Source of the DNA: Bacillota bacterium
GTDB lineage: Bacteria; Bacillota; Clostridia; Peptostreptococcales; Anaerovoracaceae
NCBI GenBank assembly: GCA_029239605.1
Contig: JARBUO010000016.1
Span: 1-49,488, forward strand
Reading direction: 5' to 3'
DNA length: 49,488 bases
Both the position numbers and the translations under genes were made by a program. Below, piece after piece: positions 1 through 8,004 of the stretch. Below the pieces are notes generated by a model. The model did not search any database. It was not told where the DNA came from and saw only the letters and a list, made by a program, of their open reading frames with translations. The number at the start of each line of letters is the position of its first letter. The first letter of the stretch is position 1.

Positions 1-1
1 T

Positions 2-880
2 AAGGTTATTTGGTGTTATTATATCGAAGACATGACGCAGCAAGCCATCGCCGACCGGTTGGGGATTTCTCGTATGCGCGTAATAAAACTTTTGGATAAA
101 GGCAGAGAAAAAAAAATGATCCAGTTTCGGATCAGATCAGAAGCATATCAGCAAGCAGAAATTACAAATCAACTGGAAGCGCGCTATCAATTGAAGGAAA
201 TTGTTCTGGTACCTTCTATATCGAACAATATCAACGAAACCGTCGCGCGGGCGGCCGCCATGTATCTCGGCGAACACCTGACAGACGAAGCATTCATCAA
301 CGTTGGTTTCGGAGACACCATGTCCCGTATCCTGCGAAATCTTCATCTCCCCGACGATTCCAAGATCTCGTTCGTTTCATTGACCGGAGGAGTCAAACAT
401 TACGCAATCTCGTCCGAAGGCGGTATCTCCAATGCAACTGGCTATATCGTCCCTGCACCATTCATCGCGTCCACACCGGAAATGGCAGCGGCAATTAAAG
501 AAGAGCCTTCTGTTAAGGATGTTCTCAACCTATCCCGTCTTGCAAGCTACACAATTGTGGGGGTAGGCGGCGTTACCGAGAAGGCTACGGTGGTTAAGGA
601 AGGAAACATGACAGCCAATGATCTCCTCAGACTGAAGGCAGAAAGCGCTGTCGGAGATATCCTCGGATATTTTGTAGATAAAGAAGGCCGCGTTCTCGAT
701 GCATCCATACACAAGCATCTGATCAGCACACCCCCCGAGGTATTATCGACGTTTTCCAATGTAATAGCAGTAGCAGGAGGCGTTGAAAAGGCAGAAGCCA
801 TCGATGCGGCCTTAAGAACCGGTTGTATTAACATCCTCATTACGGACGAAGAAACAGCAAAGGCTGTTTTGGAAATATAA
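2..880 (+). CDS. lsrR: LsrR-like SorC-family transcriptional regulator (5' partial)
   Basis: A sugar-phosphate-sensing repressor of the SorC/DeoR type. The reading frame is open from base 2 (KVIWCYYIED before the first ATG at 32), so the gene starts outside the window and the ATG at 32 is internal. The N-terminal helix-turn-helix (QQAIADRLGISRMRVIKLL) is followed by the sugar-binding domain. Stretches such as VGDILGYF, HKHLIS and AGGVEKAEAI closely resemble my memory of E. coli LsrR, which binds phosphorylated autoinducer-2 (P-DPD) and then releases the lsr promoter. The next gene is an LsrK-like kinase that would make that ligand, which supports the assignment. The stop codon lies in a 21-bp tandem duplication. 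The alternative is another SorC regulator for a pentose or polyol. Confidence 0.82.
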   Translation, partial: KVIWCYYIEDMTQQAIADRLGISRMRVIKLLDKGREKKMIQFRIRSEAYQQAEITNQLEARYQLKEIVLVPSISNNINETVARAAAMYLGEHLTDEAFINVGFGDTMSRILRNLHLPDDSKISFVSLTGGVKHYAISSEGGISNATGYIVPAPFIASTPEMAAAIKEEPSVKDVLNLSRLASYTIVGVGGVTEKATVVKEGNMTANDLLRLKAESAVGDILGYFVDKEGRVLDASIHKHLISTPPEVLSTFSNVIAVAGGVEKAEAIDAALRTGCINILITDEETAKAVLEI

Positions 881-901
881 AAGGCTGTTTTGGAAATATA
901 A
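860..901 (+). repeat. 21-bp perfect tandem duplication over the lsrR stop codon
   Basis: Bases 860-880 and 881-901 are identical. Each copy encodes KAVLEI followed by TAA, so the first copy holds the active stop and the second is an untranslated echo that also supplies the A residues ahead of the lsrK Shine-Dalgarno sequence (AAGGAGGG, 901-908). It looks like a recent replication slippage that moved the two genes 21 bp further apart without changing either protein. Confidence 0.95.
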
Positions 902-913
902 AGGAGGGATCTC

Positions 914-2476
914 ATGGCTCAGTATTTAATGGCGATCGATGCAGGTACCGGCAGTGTCCGGGCAGTCATCTTCGATACCGGCGGAAATCAACTTGGCGTA
1001 TCTCAACGGGAGTGGGAGCACAGAGAAGATTTAAGATATCCAGGCTCCATGGATTTTGACTGGGTACAGAATTGGGATCTTGCCGTACACTGTGTAAAAG
1101 ATGTTCTGGCCGAAAGCGGTATTCGCCCGGCGGACATAGCCGGAATCGCGACCACCAGCATGCGTGAGGGAATTGTCCTCTACGATGAGTCAGGAAAAGA
1201 AATTTGGGCCTGCGCCAATGTGGACGCGCGCGCCGCAGCAGAAGTCGTACAATTAAAAAATATCTCACCTCATTTGGAGGAAGAAATCTACGGCCCGTCA
1301 GGTCAAACCTTCGCGCTCGGTGCGCTCCCCAGAATTCTCTGGGTCAAAAACCACCTTCCCGAACTCTACGAAAAGACAAGAACCATAACAATGTTCAACG
1401 ACTGGCTCATTGCCAAACTTACGGGACGCCTAACCTCGGAGCCTTCCAATGGATGCACCACCGGGATCTTTGATCTTGGCGAAAGAGTCTGGCTTCCTGA
1501 AATAGCGGCAAAATGCGGTCTGAAAGACGATATTTTCCCTCCCGTTTATGAAAGCGGCACGATTGTGGGCACAGTCTCTTCCGATTGTGCTTTACAAACA
1601 GGACTTGCGGAAGGCACACCCGTCATCACAGGCGGAGGAGACGCACAGTTGGGATCTATAGGGGTAGGTTTGGTAGAAAGCAACCAGGGAGCTGTATTCG
1701 GCGGCAGTTTCTGGCAATACGAATTCAACACAGACCGGGTGATCCGCGACCCCCATTGCAGTGTCAGAATTAACTGTCATGCCGTTCCCGGACTCTGGCA
1801 ATATGAAGCAATTGCATTTTTTCCGGGCCTGGTGATGCGGTGGTACAGAGACGCGTTCTGCCAGGCAGAAAAAAAGCAGGGAGAAGAAGCCGGTATCGAT
1901 CCTTATGTCATCATGAACGAAGAGGCTGCAAAGATCCCTGCCGGATGCCATGGCATGCTGTGCACCTTTTCCGATGTAATGAACTTCATCAATTGGAAGC
2001 ATGCATCCCCATCCTTTATGAATTTTGCCTTAAATCCGGAAAAATTCAATAAATACACTTTTTATCGAGCGTTGATGGAAAACGCAGCCCTTGTGACAAA
2101 AGGAAACATAGAGACGGTCTATCAGATTACAGGGAAGCGTCCGGACGAAATCGTCTTTGCCAACGGCGCTTCAAAAAGCCCCTTATGGTGCCAGATTTTG
2201 GCTGATGTGCTTGGAATTCCTGTAAAGGTACCCAAGGTCAAAGAGGCCACGGCCCTGGGTGCAGCCATCACAGCCGGAATCGGCGCAGGCATCTATAAGA
2301 ATCTATCCGAAGCTGCAAAATCCCTGGTTCAATGGGACAGTGAATATGTTCCGAGCGCGGAGAACCATAAAGTTTACAACGAACTCTATGCCGTTTGGCG
2401 GCAAGTATATAAGAACAGCCTGGAACTGACCAATCTGGATTTGACAACCCCGATGTGGGCGGCACCCGGCTTATAG
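914..2476 (+). CDS. lsrK: Autoinducer-2 kinase LsrK-like (FGGY kinase)
   Basis: A 520-residue FGGY-family kinase that probably phosphorylates the AI-2 precursor DPD with ATP in the cytoplasm, trapping the signal and making the LsrR inducer. The N-terminal phosphate-binding motif DAGTGSVRAVIFD starts at residue 9. SMREGIVLYDE, IWACANVDARAA, the second nucleotide motif GGGDAQLG, and the end LTTPMWAAPGL match LsrK as I remember it much better than xylulokinase or glycerol kinase. Length is normal for LsrK. The start is set by AAGGAGGG at 901-908. It lies 33 bp after the regulator and 18 bp before the cupin, so the three form one operon. The Lsr transporter and the LsrF/LsrG genes are not in the window and may lie upstream. 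A different sugar substrate cannot be excluded. Confidence 0.85.
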   Translation: MAQYLMAIDAGTGSVRAVIFDTGGNQLGVSQREWEHREDLRYPGSMDFDWVQNWDLAVHCVKDVLAESGIRPADIAGIATTSMREGIVLYDESGKEIWACANVDARAAAEVVQLKNISPHLEEEIYGPSGQTFALGALPRILWVKNHLPELYEKTRTITMFNDWLIAKLTGRLTSEPSNGCTTGIFDLGERVWLPEIAAKCGLKDDIFPPVYESGTIVGTVSSDCALQTGLAEGTPVITGGGDAQLGSIGVGLVESNQGAVFGGSFWQYEFNTDRVIRDPHCSVRINCHAVPGLWQYEAIAFFPGLVMRWYRDAFCQAEKKQGEEAGIDPYVIMNEEAAKIPAGCHGMLCTFSDVMNFINWKHASPSFMNFALNPEKFNKYTFYRALMENAALVTKGNIETVYQITGKRPDEIVFANGASKSPLWCQILADVLGIPVKVPKVKEATALGAAITAGIGAGIYKNLSEAAKSLVQWDSEYVPSAENHKVYNELYAVWRQVYKNSLELTNLDLTTPMWAAPGL

Positions 2477-2494
2477 ACAGAAAGGAGAACAGAG

Positions 2495-2833
2495 ATGTAC
2501 ATAATAGATGAGAAGGATCTGGAATTTCGTCACGGAGACAGCGGCCCAAAGTATCTCATGAAAGGGCCTAGAATGAACTTTGCAGTTGTTCAATTTCCGC
2601 CGGGCACCGATTTTAAAGCCCATTACCACAATATCATGGAAGAAAATTTCTATGTAATGGAAGGGATTATCGATATCGTGGTAGACGGAACAACGCACAC
2701 CCTTACCAAAGGGCAGTTTATTCATATAGAACCAGAGGAAAGCCATTATCTGATCAACAACTCAGATCAGGTTGCGCTCCTCATTGCCACATTGGCCCCC
2801 TATCGCGAATCAGACAAAGTTGAACTAAATTGA
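2495..2833 (+). CDS. Small cupin-domain protein of the lsr operon
   Basis: A 112-residue single-domain cupin (double-stranded beta-helix). Cupin motif 1 is visible as H43-x-H45 with glutamates at 49/50 and a conserved G57. Motif 2 includes H84 in EPEESHYLIN, so a metal-binding site is plausible. There is no signal peptide, so it should be cytoplasmic. It begins 18 bp after lsrK behind AGAAAGGAG and is the last gene of the operon. In enteric bacteria phospho-AI-2 is processed by LsrG (an ABM-fold protein) and LsrF; neither is present here. A cupin in this position could act as an isomerase or a binding protein for the phosphorylated signal. That role is inference from position only; the fold assignment is firm. 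Confidence 0.8.
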   Translation: MYIIDEKDLEFRHGDSGPKYLMKGPRMNFAVVQFPPGTDFKAHYHNIMEENFYVMEGIIDIVVDGTTHTLTKGQFIHIEPEESHYLINNSDQVALLIATLAPYRESDKVELN

Positions 2834-2895
2834 ACTTAGCAAAATGAGTTGCACAATAGTCACGAAAAGCAAGTTTTTCATATCGCTCCTCCACG

Positions 2896-2925
2896 AAAAG
2901 CCCAAGCTTGTCTTTGGGCTTTTTA
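2896..2925 (+). terminator. Rho-independent terminator after the lsr operon
   Basis: A 10-bp stem (AAAAGCCCAA, 2896-2905, with TTGGGCTTTT, 2914-2923), an 8-base loop and a short T tract. It lies between the cupin gene and the oppositely oriented sigma-54 activator gene that ends at 2931, and may serve both directions. Confidence 0.8.
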
Positions 2926-2930
2926 CTATT

Positions 2931-4346
2931 TTAAAGACCGTGTTTTTCCAGTTTTCTCCGAAGGGCAAAACGGCTGATCCCCAGTTCATCCGCTGCTTTT
3001 GTCTGATTACCGCTATGCTTTTCCAGCGCTTTCATAATATATCTTTTTTCAATGGAATCAAGTTTATTGTCCAGCAAGGAACGGTCTTCCTTTCCCGCTC
3101 CGCTTCTTGTTCTTTCCTCTTCTTCTTTCGCCGCCTCTGTCTCTCTTAACCGGTCAAAGTGCTCTTTTGACTGCCTGAATCTACCGATTTCCAAGGGTAA
3201 ATGTTTCTGCTGAATCCATTCATCATTGGTAAGAAGCACGATACGTTCTATCACATTCTTCAGTTCACGAATATTACCGGGCCAGGGGTATGCAAGCAGC
3301 ATACGCTGGGCTTGCTCCTCAAACCCTTTCAGATTTTTTTTAAATGTCTTATTATACTTTTTTAGAAAATGTTTCGCAAGCAGCAGAACATCATCCCCTC
3401 TGTCCCGCAGGGGCGGTACCGTAACAGGAACCACATTAAGCCGATAATACAAATCCTCCCGGAAGGTTTTATCTTTCACTGCCCGCTCCAGATCCTTATT
3501 GGTTGCCGTTATGATTCTGATATCCACCTCAATGTCCTCCAAACCACCGATCCTTCGGAACTTCCTCTCCTCCAGAAAACGCAATAATTTCGCTTGAATA
3601 TCCAAAGGAATTTCGCCTAATTCATCGAGAAAAACCGTCCCTCCGTCAGCGATTTCCAATAACCCTTTTTTCTTCATACCAGCTCCGGTAAATGCGTTCT
3701 TTTCAAATCCGAAGAGCTCACTCTCAACAAGATGCCCAGGAATCGTGCTGCAGTTGATTTTTAAAATGGGATACTCTCTTCTGATACTGTTGTTATGAAT
3801 TGCATCAGCAACCAGTTCTTTCCCTGTTCCCGTCTCCCCCAGGATCAAAACTGTTACACTGTCATTTTGAGATAAAATTTCTATTTTTTCAAAGACATCC
3901 TTCATCTGTTCCGATAGTCCCACCATGGTCTCTTCAAAACACTGGTTCTGCTTTTCCAAAATCAGAATCTTGTTTTTTATTTTATAATTCTCCAATGCCC
4001 GTTCCAGAATGATCCTGATTTCTTCCAGCTCAAAGGGTTTATTAATGTAGTCAAAAGCTCCCTTCTTGATTGCAAGAACAGCACTGGAAATATCACTGTA
4101 TGCCGTCATCACAATTACTTCAATATCATTGTCAATCTTTTTGATATCATCGATGAGCGCTATGCCATTGTCGCTTCCAAGCTTCATATCAGTCAATACC
4201 ACGCTTGGTTTAAAAGAGCCAACTTTCTGCAGTGCTTCTTCTTTGCTTTGTGCCGTCTCAACCGAATATTCCATATCACAGAGGCCTGCTTTTAAAGTTT
4301 TGCAGATCATAACCTCGTCATCGATGATCAATACTTTACTCTTCAT
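2931..4346 (-). CDS. Sigma-54-dependent response regulator, NtrC/AtoC type
   Basis: A 471-residue activator of sigma-54 RNA polymerase. The receiver domain (1-115) has acidic residues D9/D10, phospho-acceptor D53 and K103. The AAA+ domain has Walker A GETGTGKE (170-177), Walker [11 protein letters not shown] (235-244) and an arginine-finger region. The sigma-54 contact loop reads NAFTGA (217-222) where GAFTGA is canonical. The C-terminal Fis-type helix-turn-helix is [17 protein letters not shown]. The gene overlaps the histidine kinase gene by 11 bp, so the two are translationally coupled. The only clear sigma-54 promoter in the window lies in front of the divergent permease (7925-7941), which makes that operon the obvious target. 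The ligand sensed is unknown. Confidence 0.93.
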   Translation of the reverse strand: MKSKVLIIDDEVMICKTLKAGLCDMEYSVETAQSKEEALQKVGSFKPSVVLTDMKLGSDNGIALIDDIKKIDNDIEVIVMTAYSDISSAVLAIKKGAFDYINKPFELEEIRIILERALENYKIKNKILILEKQNQCFEETMVGLSEQMKDVFEKIEILSQNDSVTVLILGETGTGKELVADAIHNNSIRREYPILKINCSTIPGHLVESELFGFEKNAFTGAGMKKKGLLEIADGGTVFLDELGEIPLDIQAKLLRFLEERKFRRIGGLEDIEVDIRIITATNKDLERAVKDKTFREDLYYRLNVVPVTVPPLRDRGDDVLLLAKHFLKKYNKTFKKNLKGFEEQAQRMLLAYPWPGNIRELKNVIERIVLLTNDEWIQQKHLPLEIGRFRQSKEHFDRLRETEAAKEEEERTRSGAGKEDRSLLDNKLDSIEKRYIMKALEKHSGNQTKAADELGISRFALRRKLEKHGL

Positions 4347-6087
4347 TCTTGTCCCTCCGATATTCCGGCAATAAGATGCTTATTTTGGTACCTTGATTTA
4401 TTTTGCTTTCAATATATATTTTTCCGTTATTCTCTTCAATTAACTTGGACACGACTACAAGCCCAAGCCCGGTTCCCTTTGACTTGGTCGTAAAAAATGG
4501 ATTAAAGATCTTCTTCAGCAGCTCCTCTTCCATTCCGGCCCCATCATCGGAAAAGCTGATACGAACCCAGGAAAGGCCATCTTCTTCGATACTTTCCGTA
4601 AGGATATGCAGCGCGCCGCCATGATCAACGGCTTCAATAGCGTTGGTTATGATATTAAGGAAAATCTGCTCTGCTTGCCCACGATCCACAAAAACAAAGT
4701 TTTGTTTTTCTCCCGTTGCAACCACAACCTTCATTTCCTTGGTCATAATTCCTTCTTTTGCCATATCGAGTGACTTTCTGATGATTTTATTCACATCAGC
4801 CTTTTCTCGAACTGCTTGTTTGGGTTTTGAGAAGTCCAGAAGGTCCGTAACCAGATTATTGATTCTGTCAATTTCATCTGTCAGCCCTTCCATTAGCTCT
4901 GCACTGTCTTTATTATTCTTATTTGCTTCACGGTTTTTGATGACCTGAATTCCGGTTTTGATACCGGTCAGAGGGTTTCTGATTTCATGGGCGAGTCCCG
5001 CTGCAAATTGCCCTACAGAAGCAAGCCGATCTACTCGAATGAGATTGTTCTCTATGATCTTTCTCTCGCTGATATCATTAAAGCTGCAAATGGCTCCGTA
5101 AAAACTTCCGTCCTCTTTTCTCAGCAAGGAAGTACCGGCATCAATATAAATCGTCTTTCCTCCGCTGCCGTTCAGTGTGATCATCTGATTGATGCTGTAT
5201 TTCCTGTCGATGGTCTGAAGAGTTTGCAGCTCAAGCTCCTCCAGAATAGGAATATCATCATATTTTTCCAAAATCTCTTTTCCAGATTTATTTAGTGTCA
5301 GAAGACGGCCTCCTCTGTCTGTGGTCATAATTCCGATATCTATGTTTTTCAGAATATCCTCGTTGAACTTTGTCATCTCAATAAGTTTTTCCGTACTTGT
5401 ATTCATCTGATCGATCATATGATTGAAGGAATTTGCCAGAATGCCGATTTCATCTCCTCGATTCAAGTCCACCTTCACCTTAAGATTTCCGAGCTCCACC
5501 TTTCTGCATACCTCTGCAAAATACTTTATGGGTTTAGAGATATGATGAGCAATGAAAATGATCGACTGCATGGACAGCACCAGAAAGATTATGGTCAGCA
5601 ACAGCGTATATTTCTGAATGGAGATCAGCTCCTCCAGAAAGATGGACTTGCTGATGCTCATTACAAGCGTCCAGTTCCATCTATCGTAGTGCCGCAGCAG
5701 ATACCGGCGATTCCCCTCATCCACAAACGCTTCCCTGGATTCCAGAATTTTTTGCCGTACAGCTTGATCCAGCTTGGTATCATCTCCAATCAGGAACAGA
5801 TCTTCCTCCATTAGAATCAGATTGTTTCTTTTCATATTGCGAAAAAATTCTTCGGCTTCTGCTTTTCCCTCCGATAGAGAAACCCTTCCATCCAGCACTT
5901 TACCATCAATCATCTCGATATATGCCAGCGCCTCTCCCATCAGTTCTTCCTGGCTTTGCAGTCTGTCATGAAACAGCAGCTGATACCCATTCCAATAAGA
6001 GACAATCCCCAGTATTGTTATGGGTAATATAGCCAGTATCATAAATGGAATCAGGATTTTGTTCTCGATATCAAGCTTGAATCTCAT
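4336..6087 (-). CDS. NtrB-like membrane sensor histidine kinase
   Basis: A 583-residue sensor kinase. I chose the ATG at 6087: it overlaps the symporter stop in an ATGA arrangement and follows AGGAAGGG, while the longer frame reads through the symporter gene with a non-protein-like sequence. Domains in order: TM1 (about 11-32), an extracytoplasmic sensor of about 125 residues without a family I recognise, TM2 (about 160-181), HAMP (182-235), PAS (about 243-345), HisKA with H367 in AAGLAHEIRNPL, and HATPase with NIITNAIEA (N box), DDGAGM (G1) and KGTGLGL (G2). It is expected to phosphorylate the NtrC-like regulator encoded next. The symporter upstream may supply or share the sensed compound. 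Confidence 0.93.
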   Translation of the reverse strand: MRFKLDIENKILIPFMILAILPITILGIVSYWNGYQLLFHDRLQSQEELMGEALAYIEMIDGKVLDGRVSLSEGKAEAEEFFRNMKRNNLILMEEDLFLIGDDTKLDQAVRQKILESREAFVDEGNRRYLLRHYDRWNWTLVMSISKSIFLEELISIQKYTLLLTIIFLVLSMQSIIFIAHHISKPIKYFAEVCRKVELGNLKVKVDLNRGDEIGILANSFNHMIDQMNTSTEKLIEMTKFNEDILKNIDIGIMTTDRGGRLLTLNKSGKEILEKYDDIPILEELELQTLQTIDRKYSINQMITLNGSGGKTIYIDAGTSLLRKEDGSFYGAICSFNDISERKIIENNLIRVDRLASVGQFAAGLAHEIRNPLTGIKTGIQVIKNREANKNNKDSAELMEGLTDEIDRINNLVTDLLDFSKPKQAVREKADVNKIIRKSLDMAKEGIMTKEMKVVVATGEKQNFVFVDRGQAEQIFLNIITNAIEAVDHGGALHILTESIEEDGLSWVRISFSDDGAGMEEELLKKIFNPFFTTKSKGTGLGLVVVSKLIEENNGKIYIESKINQGTKISILLPEYRRDKNEE

Positions 6088-7517
6088 GATTTCCCTTCCT
6101 GCATCCTGTACGTGCGAGTGCTTACCACATAGAAAATAATCATCGACAGCAAAATACTGGGCAGTACAGGATGTACCTCTGTTTTCAAGATTCCGGCATG
6201 GGTTGCAAGATAAAAGAACAATACCGCAAGGATTCCCCCTGCAGAGGACAGGACTGCACCTTGACGCGTTGCCTTTTTCCAGTATAGCCCACCGTAAAGA
6301 GGACATAAAAAAGTCACCGCCACAATACTCCAGATATAGCTTCCGTAGATGAGCAGCGTTTCCAAAGGCTGTATTGACAATAGAAGAGATACGGTACCGG
6401 CAATAAATATAATTACCCGGTTGATATTTAAAAATCTCTCGTTGGAAATCTCTCGCTTGAAAAGATTGATATAAATATCATAGGTAAAGCTGCTTGACAG
6501 CAGCAAAAGCTGAGAGTTCGCCGTGGATATGGCTGCGGCTATGATGCTGATGAACATCACCCCGCTGATATAAGCATATAGTTTCGTATTGATGATATAT
6601 GCAAGAATCTCGTCCACAGATTGCACTGAATCAACTGTCGGTGCCATGACCCGGGAACCCATTCCCACCACCATCAGGCCCAAATAAATAAGACTCAAAA
6701 GATATACGGCAATACAAATCATAAGGATTCCGGTTTTTTTATCCTTAGCAGATGAAATTCTGATAATATACTGGGGATTGGCAGCTGTTCCAAGACCCCA
6801 GGCCATTCCCGTTGTCATAATCATTACCGGGCTGAAGAGGCCCCCCGTTGTAGCATCTAACGATGTACCTCCGGTAATCCTCCCTACCTCCTGATGGATC
6901 GCAGTAATGCCGCCAAGCTCAACCAGTACATTTCCCGCAACCAGCAGAACACCTACCAGAACCAGAATGATATTCAGCGCATCCGTCTTTGCCACTGAGA
7001 AAAGTCCGCCGAAACCGGTATAAACGATAAAGAGGTAGATCAGAAGAATTGCAATATTATAATTGATATCCAGCAGTTCTGAAACGACGATGCCGAAACC
7101 TTTAATCTGAATGATAATATAAAGAATATAACAAATCACAGTAACAGCACCAGTAAAAGCCTGATAATTCCTGCTTTGGTATCGTATCCTCAGATAATCA
7201 GATACGGTCACGATATCGTACTCTTTGATCTTAAATGCTACAAAGATAAGACAGGACCCGCCGAGAAGCCAGCCGATCACTGAATATAGAATGGTGGAAT
7301 AACCGTATTGATAAACTGAACCAGTAACGCTTTGCATAGAAACCGCGCTAAAGAGCGTTGCCGTAAACGTTGAAACACTAATGAACAAGCCCAAGCTGTT
7401 TCCTGCAACACAGAAATCTTTGATGGTATTCGTCTTTTTAAACCCGCTTTTGCCCCAAAACAACAAAACAACAGTGTAGAGGGTAAAATAGATCATGTAG
7501 ATGATGACTCTACTCAT
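6084..7517 (-). CDS. Sodium:solute symporter (SSS/PutP family)
   Basis: A 477-residue polytopic membrane protein with about 13 hydrophobic segments. Family features include the N-terminal DFCVAGNSLGLFISVSTFTATLFSA segment (given here only as a 7396-7320 landmark), the GWLLGGSCLIFVAFKIKEY region and TGFGGLFSVAKTDALN, where SSS proteins bind sodium and substrate. It should import a small carboxylate, amino acid or similar solute with Na+. Its start overlaps the preceding tiny membrane-protein gene by 8 bp, and its stop overlaps the kinase start by 4 bp. A symporter co-translated with a two-component system suggests that the solute is also the signal. The substrate cannot be told from the sequence. 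Confidence 0.88.
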   Translation of the reverse strand: MSRVIIYMIYFTLYTVVLLFWGKSGFKKTNTIKDFCVAGNSLGLFISVSTFTATLFSAVSMQSVTGSVYQYGYSTILYSVIGWLLGGSCLIFVAFKIKEYDIVTVSDYLRIRYQSRNYQAFTGAVTVICYILYIIIQIKGFGIVVSELLDINYNIAILLIYLFIVYTGFGGLFSVAKTDALNIILVLVGVLLVAGNVLVELGGITAIHQEVGRITGGTSLDATTGGLFSPVMIMTTGMAWGLGTAANPQYIIRISSAKDKKTGILMICIAVYLLSLIYLGLMVVGMGSRVMAPTVDSVQSVDEILAYIINTKLYAYISGVMFISIIAAAISTANSQLLLLSSSFTYDIYINLFKREISNERFLNINRVIIFIAGTVSLLLSIQPLETLLIYGSYIWSIVAVTFLCPLYGGLYWKKATRQGAVLSSAGGILAVLFFYLATHAGILKTEVHPVLPSILLSMIIFYVVSTRTYRMQEGKS

Positions 7518-7644
7518 CCGCTTTCTTCCTTTCCCTGCGCCATGTAATGATGGCGATAATGGTAGGAAGAACCGTCGCCACGAGATAGAGTCCGCCGATA
7601 ATCAGCCAGGTTTCTGCCGGAAGTCCCAATATTTGCGCTTCCAT
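7510..7644 (-). CDS. Tiny single-span membrane protein, symporter accessory candidate
   Basis: A 44-residue protein. The ATG at 7644 is preceded by AGAAGGGAT at a good distance; the frame extends further upstream but without a ribosome site. Layout: short polar N-terminus, one hydrophobic span (about residues 12-33), then a positively charged tail (WRRERKKADE), predicting N-out/C-in topology. It overlaps the symporter start by 8 bp. Some SSS transporters are preceded by very small one-span proteins annotated as accessory subunits, and this has that size and position. Function beyond membrane insertion is inference. It would be missed by gene callers with a high length cut-off. Confidence 0.7.
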   Translation of the reverse strand: MEAQILGLPAETWLIIGGLYLVATVLPTIIAIITWRRERKKADE

Positions 7645-7857
7645 CGTTTGATCCCTTCTTTCTACAATTGTCTTATCTGCCAGTGAGAATCGATAACGGA
7701 GTACCATTCATCCAAGTCCTGTTCAGCAGGGTTGTGCTCAAAAGGACTGTGTCCATTTCTAGTATTGCACACTTCCAGGATTTTGCCTACCCCTTTTTAC
7801 CAGCAGCCGAATACGAGCGATAACGAACGCTCTGACTTTCATCAGCCGCATATTTTC

Positions 7858-7873
7858 TGTGCGTTTATGCACA
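7858..7873. promoter_or_regulatory. Candidate enhancer (UAS) dyad for the sigma-54 activator
   Basis: TGTGC (7858-7862), six bases, GCACA (7869-7873). The centre is about 87 bp upstream of the expected transcription start of the permease, the usual distance for an NtrC-type enhancer. Partial half-sites with the same sequence (TTGTGC at 7732-7737, TTGCACA at 7765-7771) lie further upstream in the same spacer. Confidence 0.4.
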
Positions 7874-7924
7874 ATTTCATTGCAGTGATTCTGATTCTTT
7901 CTGCTTTGGATTTGAATTTCAACG

Positions 7925-7941
7925 TTGGCACTGTTCTTGCT
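7925..7941 (+). promoter_or_regulatory. Sigma-54 (-24/-12) promoter of the permease operon
   Basis: TTGGCAC (7925-7931), five bases, TTGC (7937-7940), then T. This matches the consensus TTGGCAC-N5-TTGCT at every defined base, with the invariant GG and GC 10 bp apart. Transcription would start near 7952, about 53 bp before the permease ATG. The spacer between the two divergent operons (7645-8004) holds nothing else that looks coding. Confidence 0.85.
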
Positions 7942-8004
7942 CTTTCACATTTCTGTAGCTGGCTTTTGTCGCCAGTCTCATCTATTGAATAAGGAGGAAA
8001 ATTT

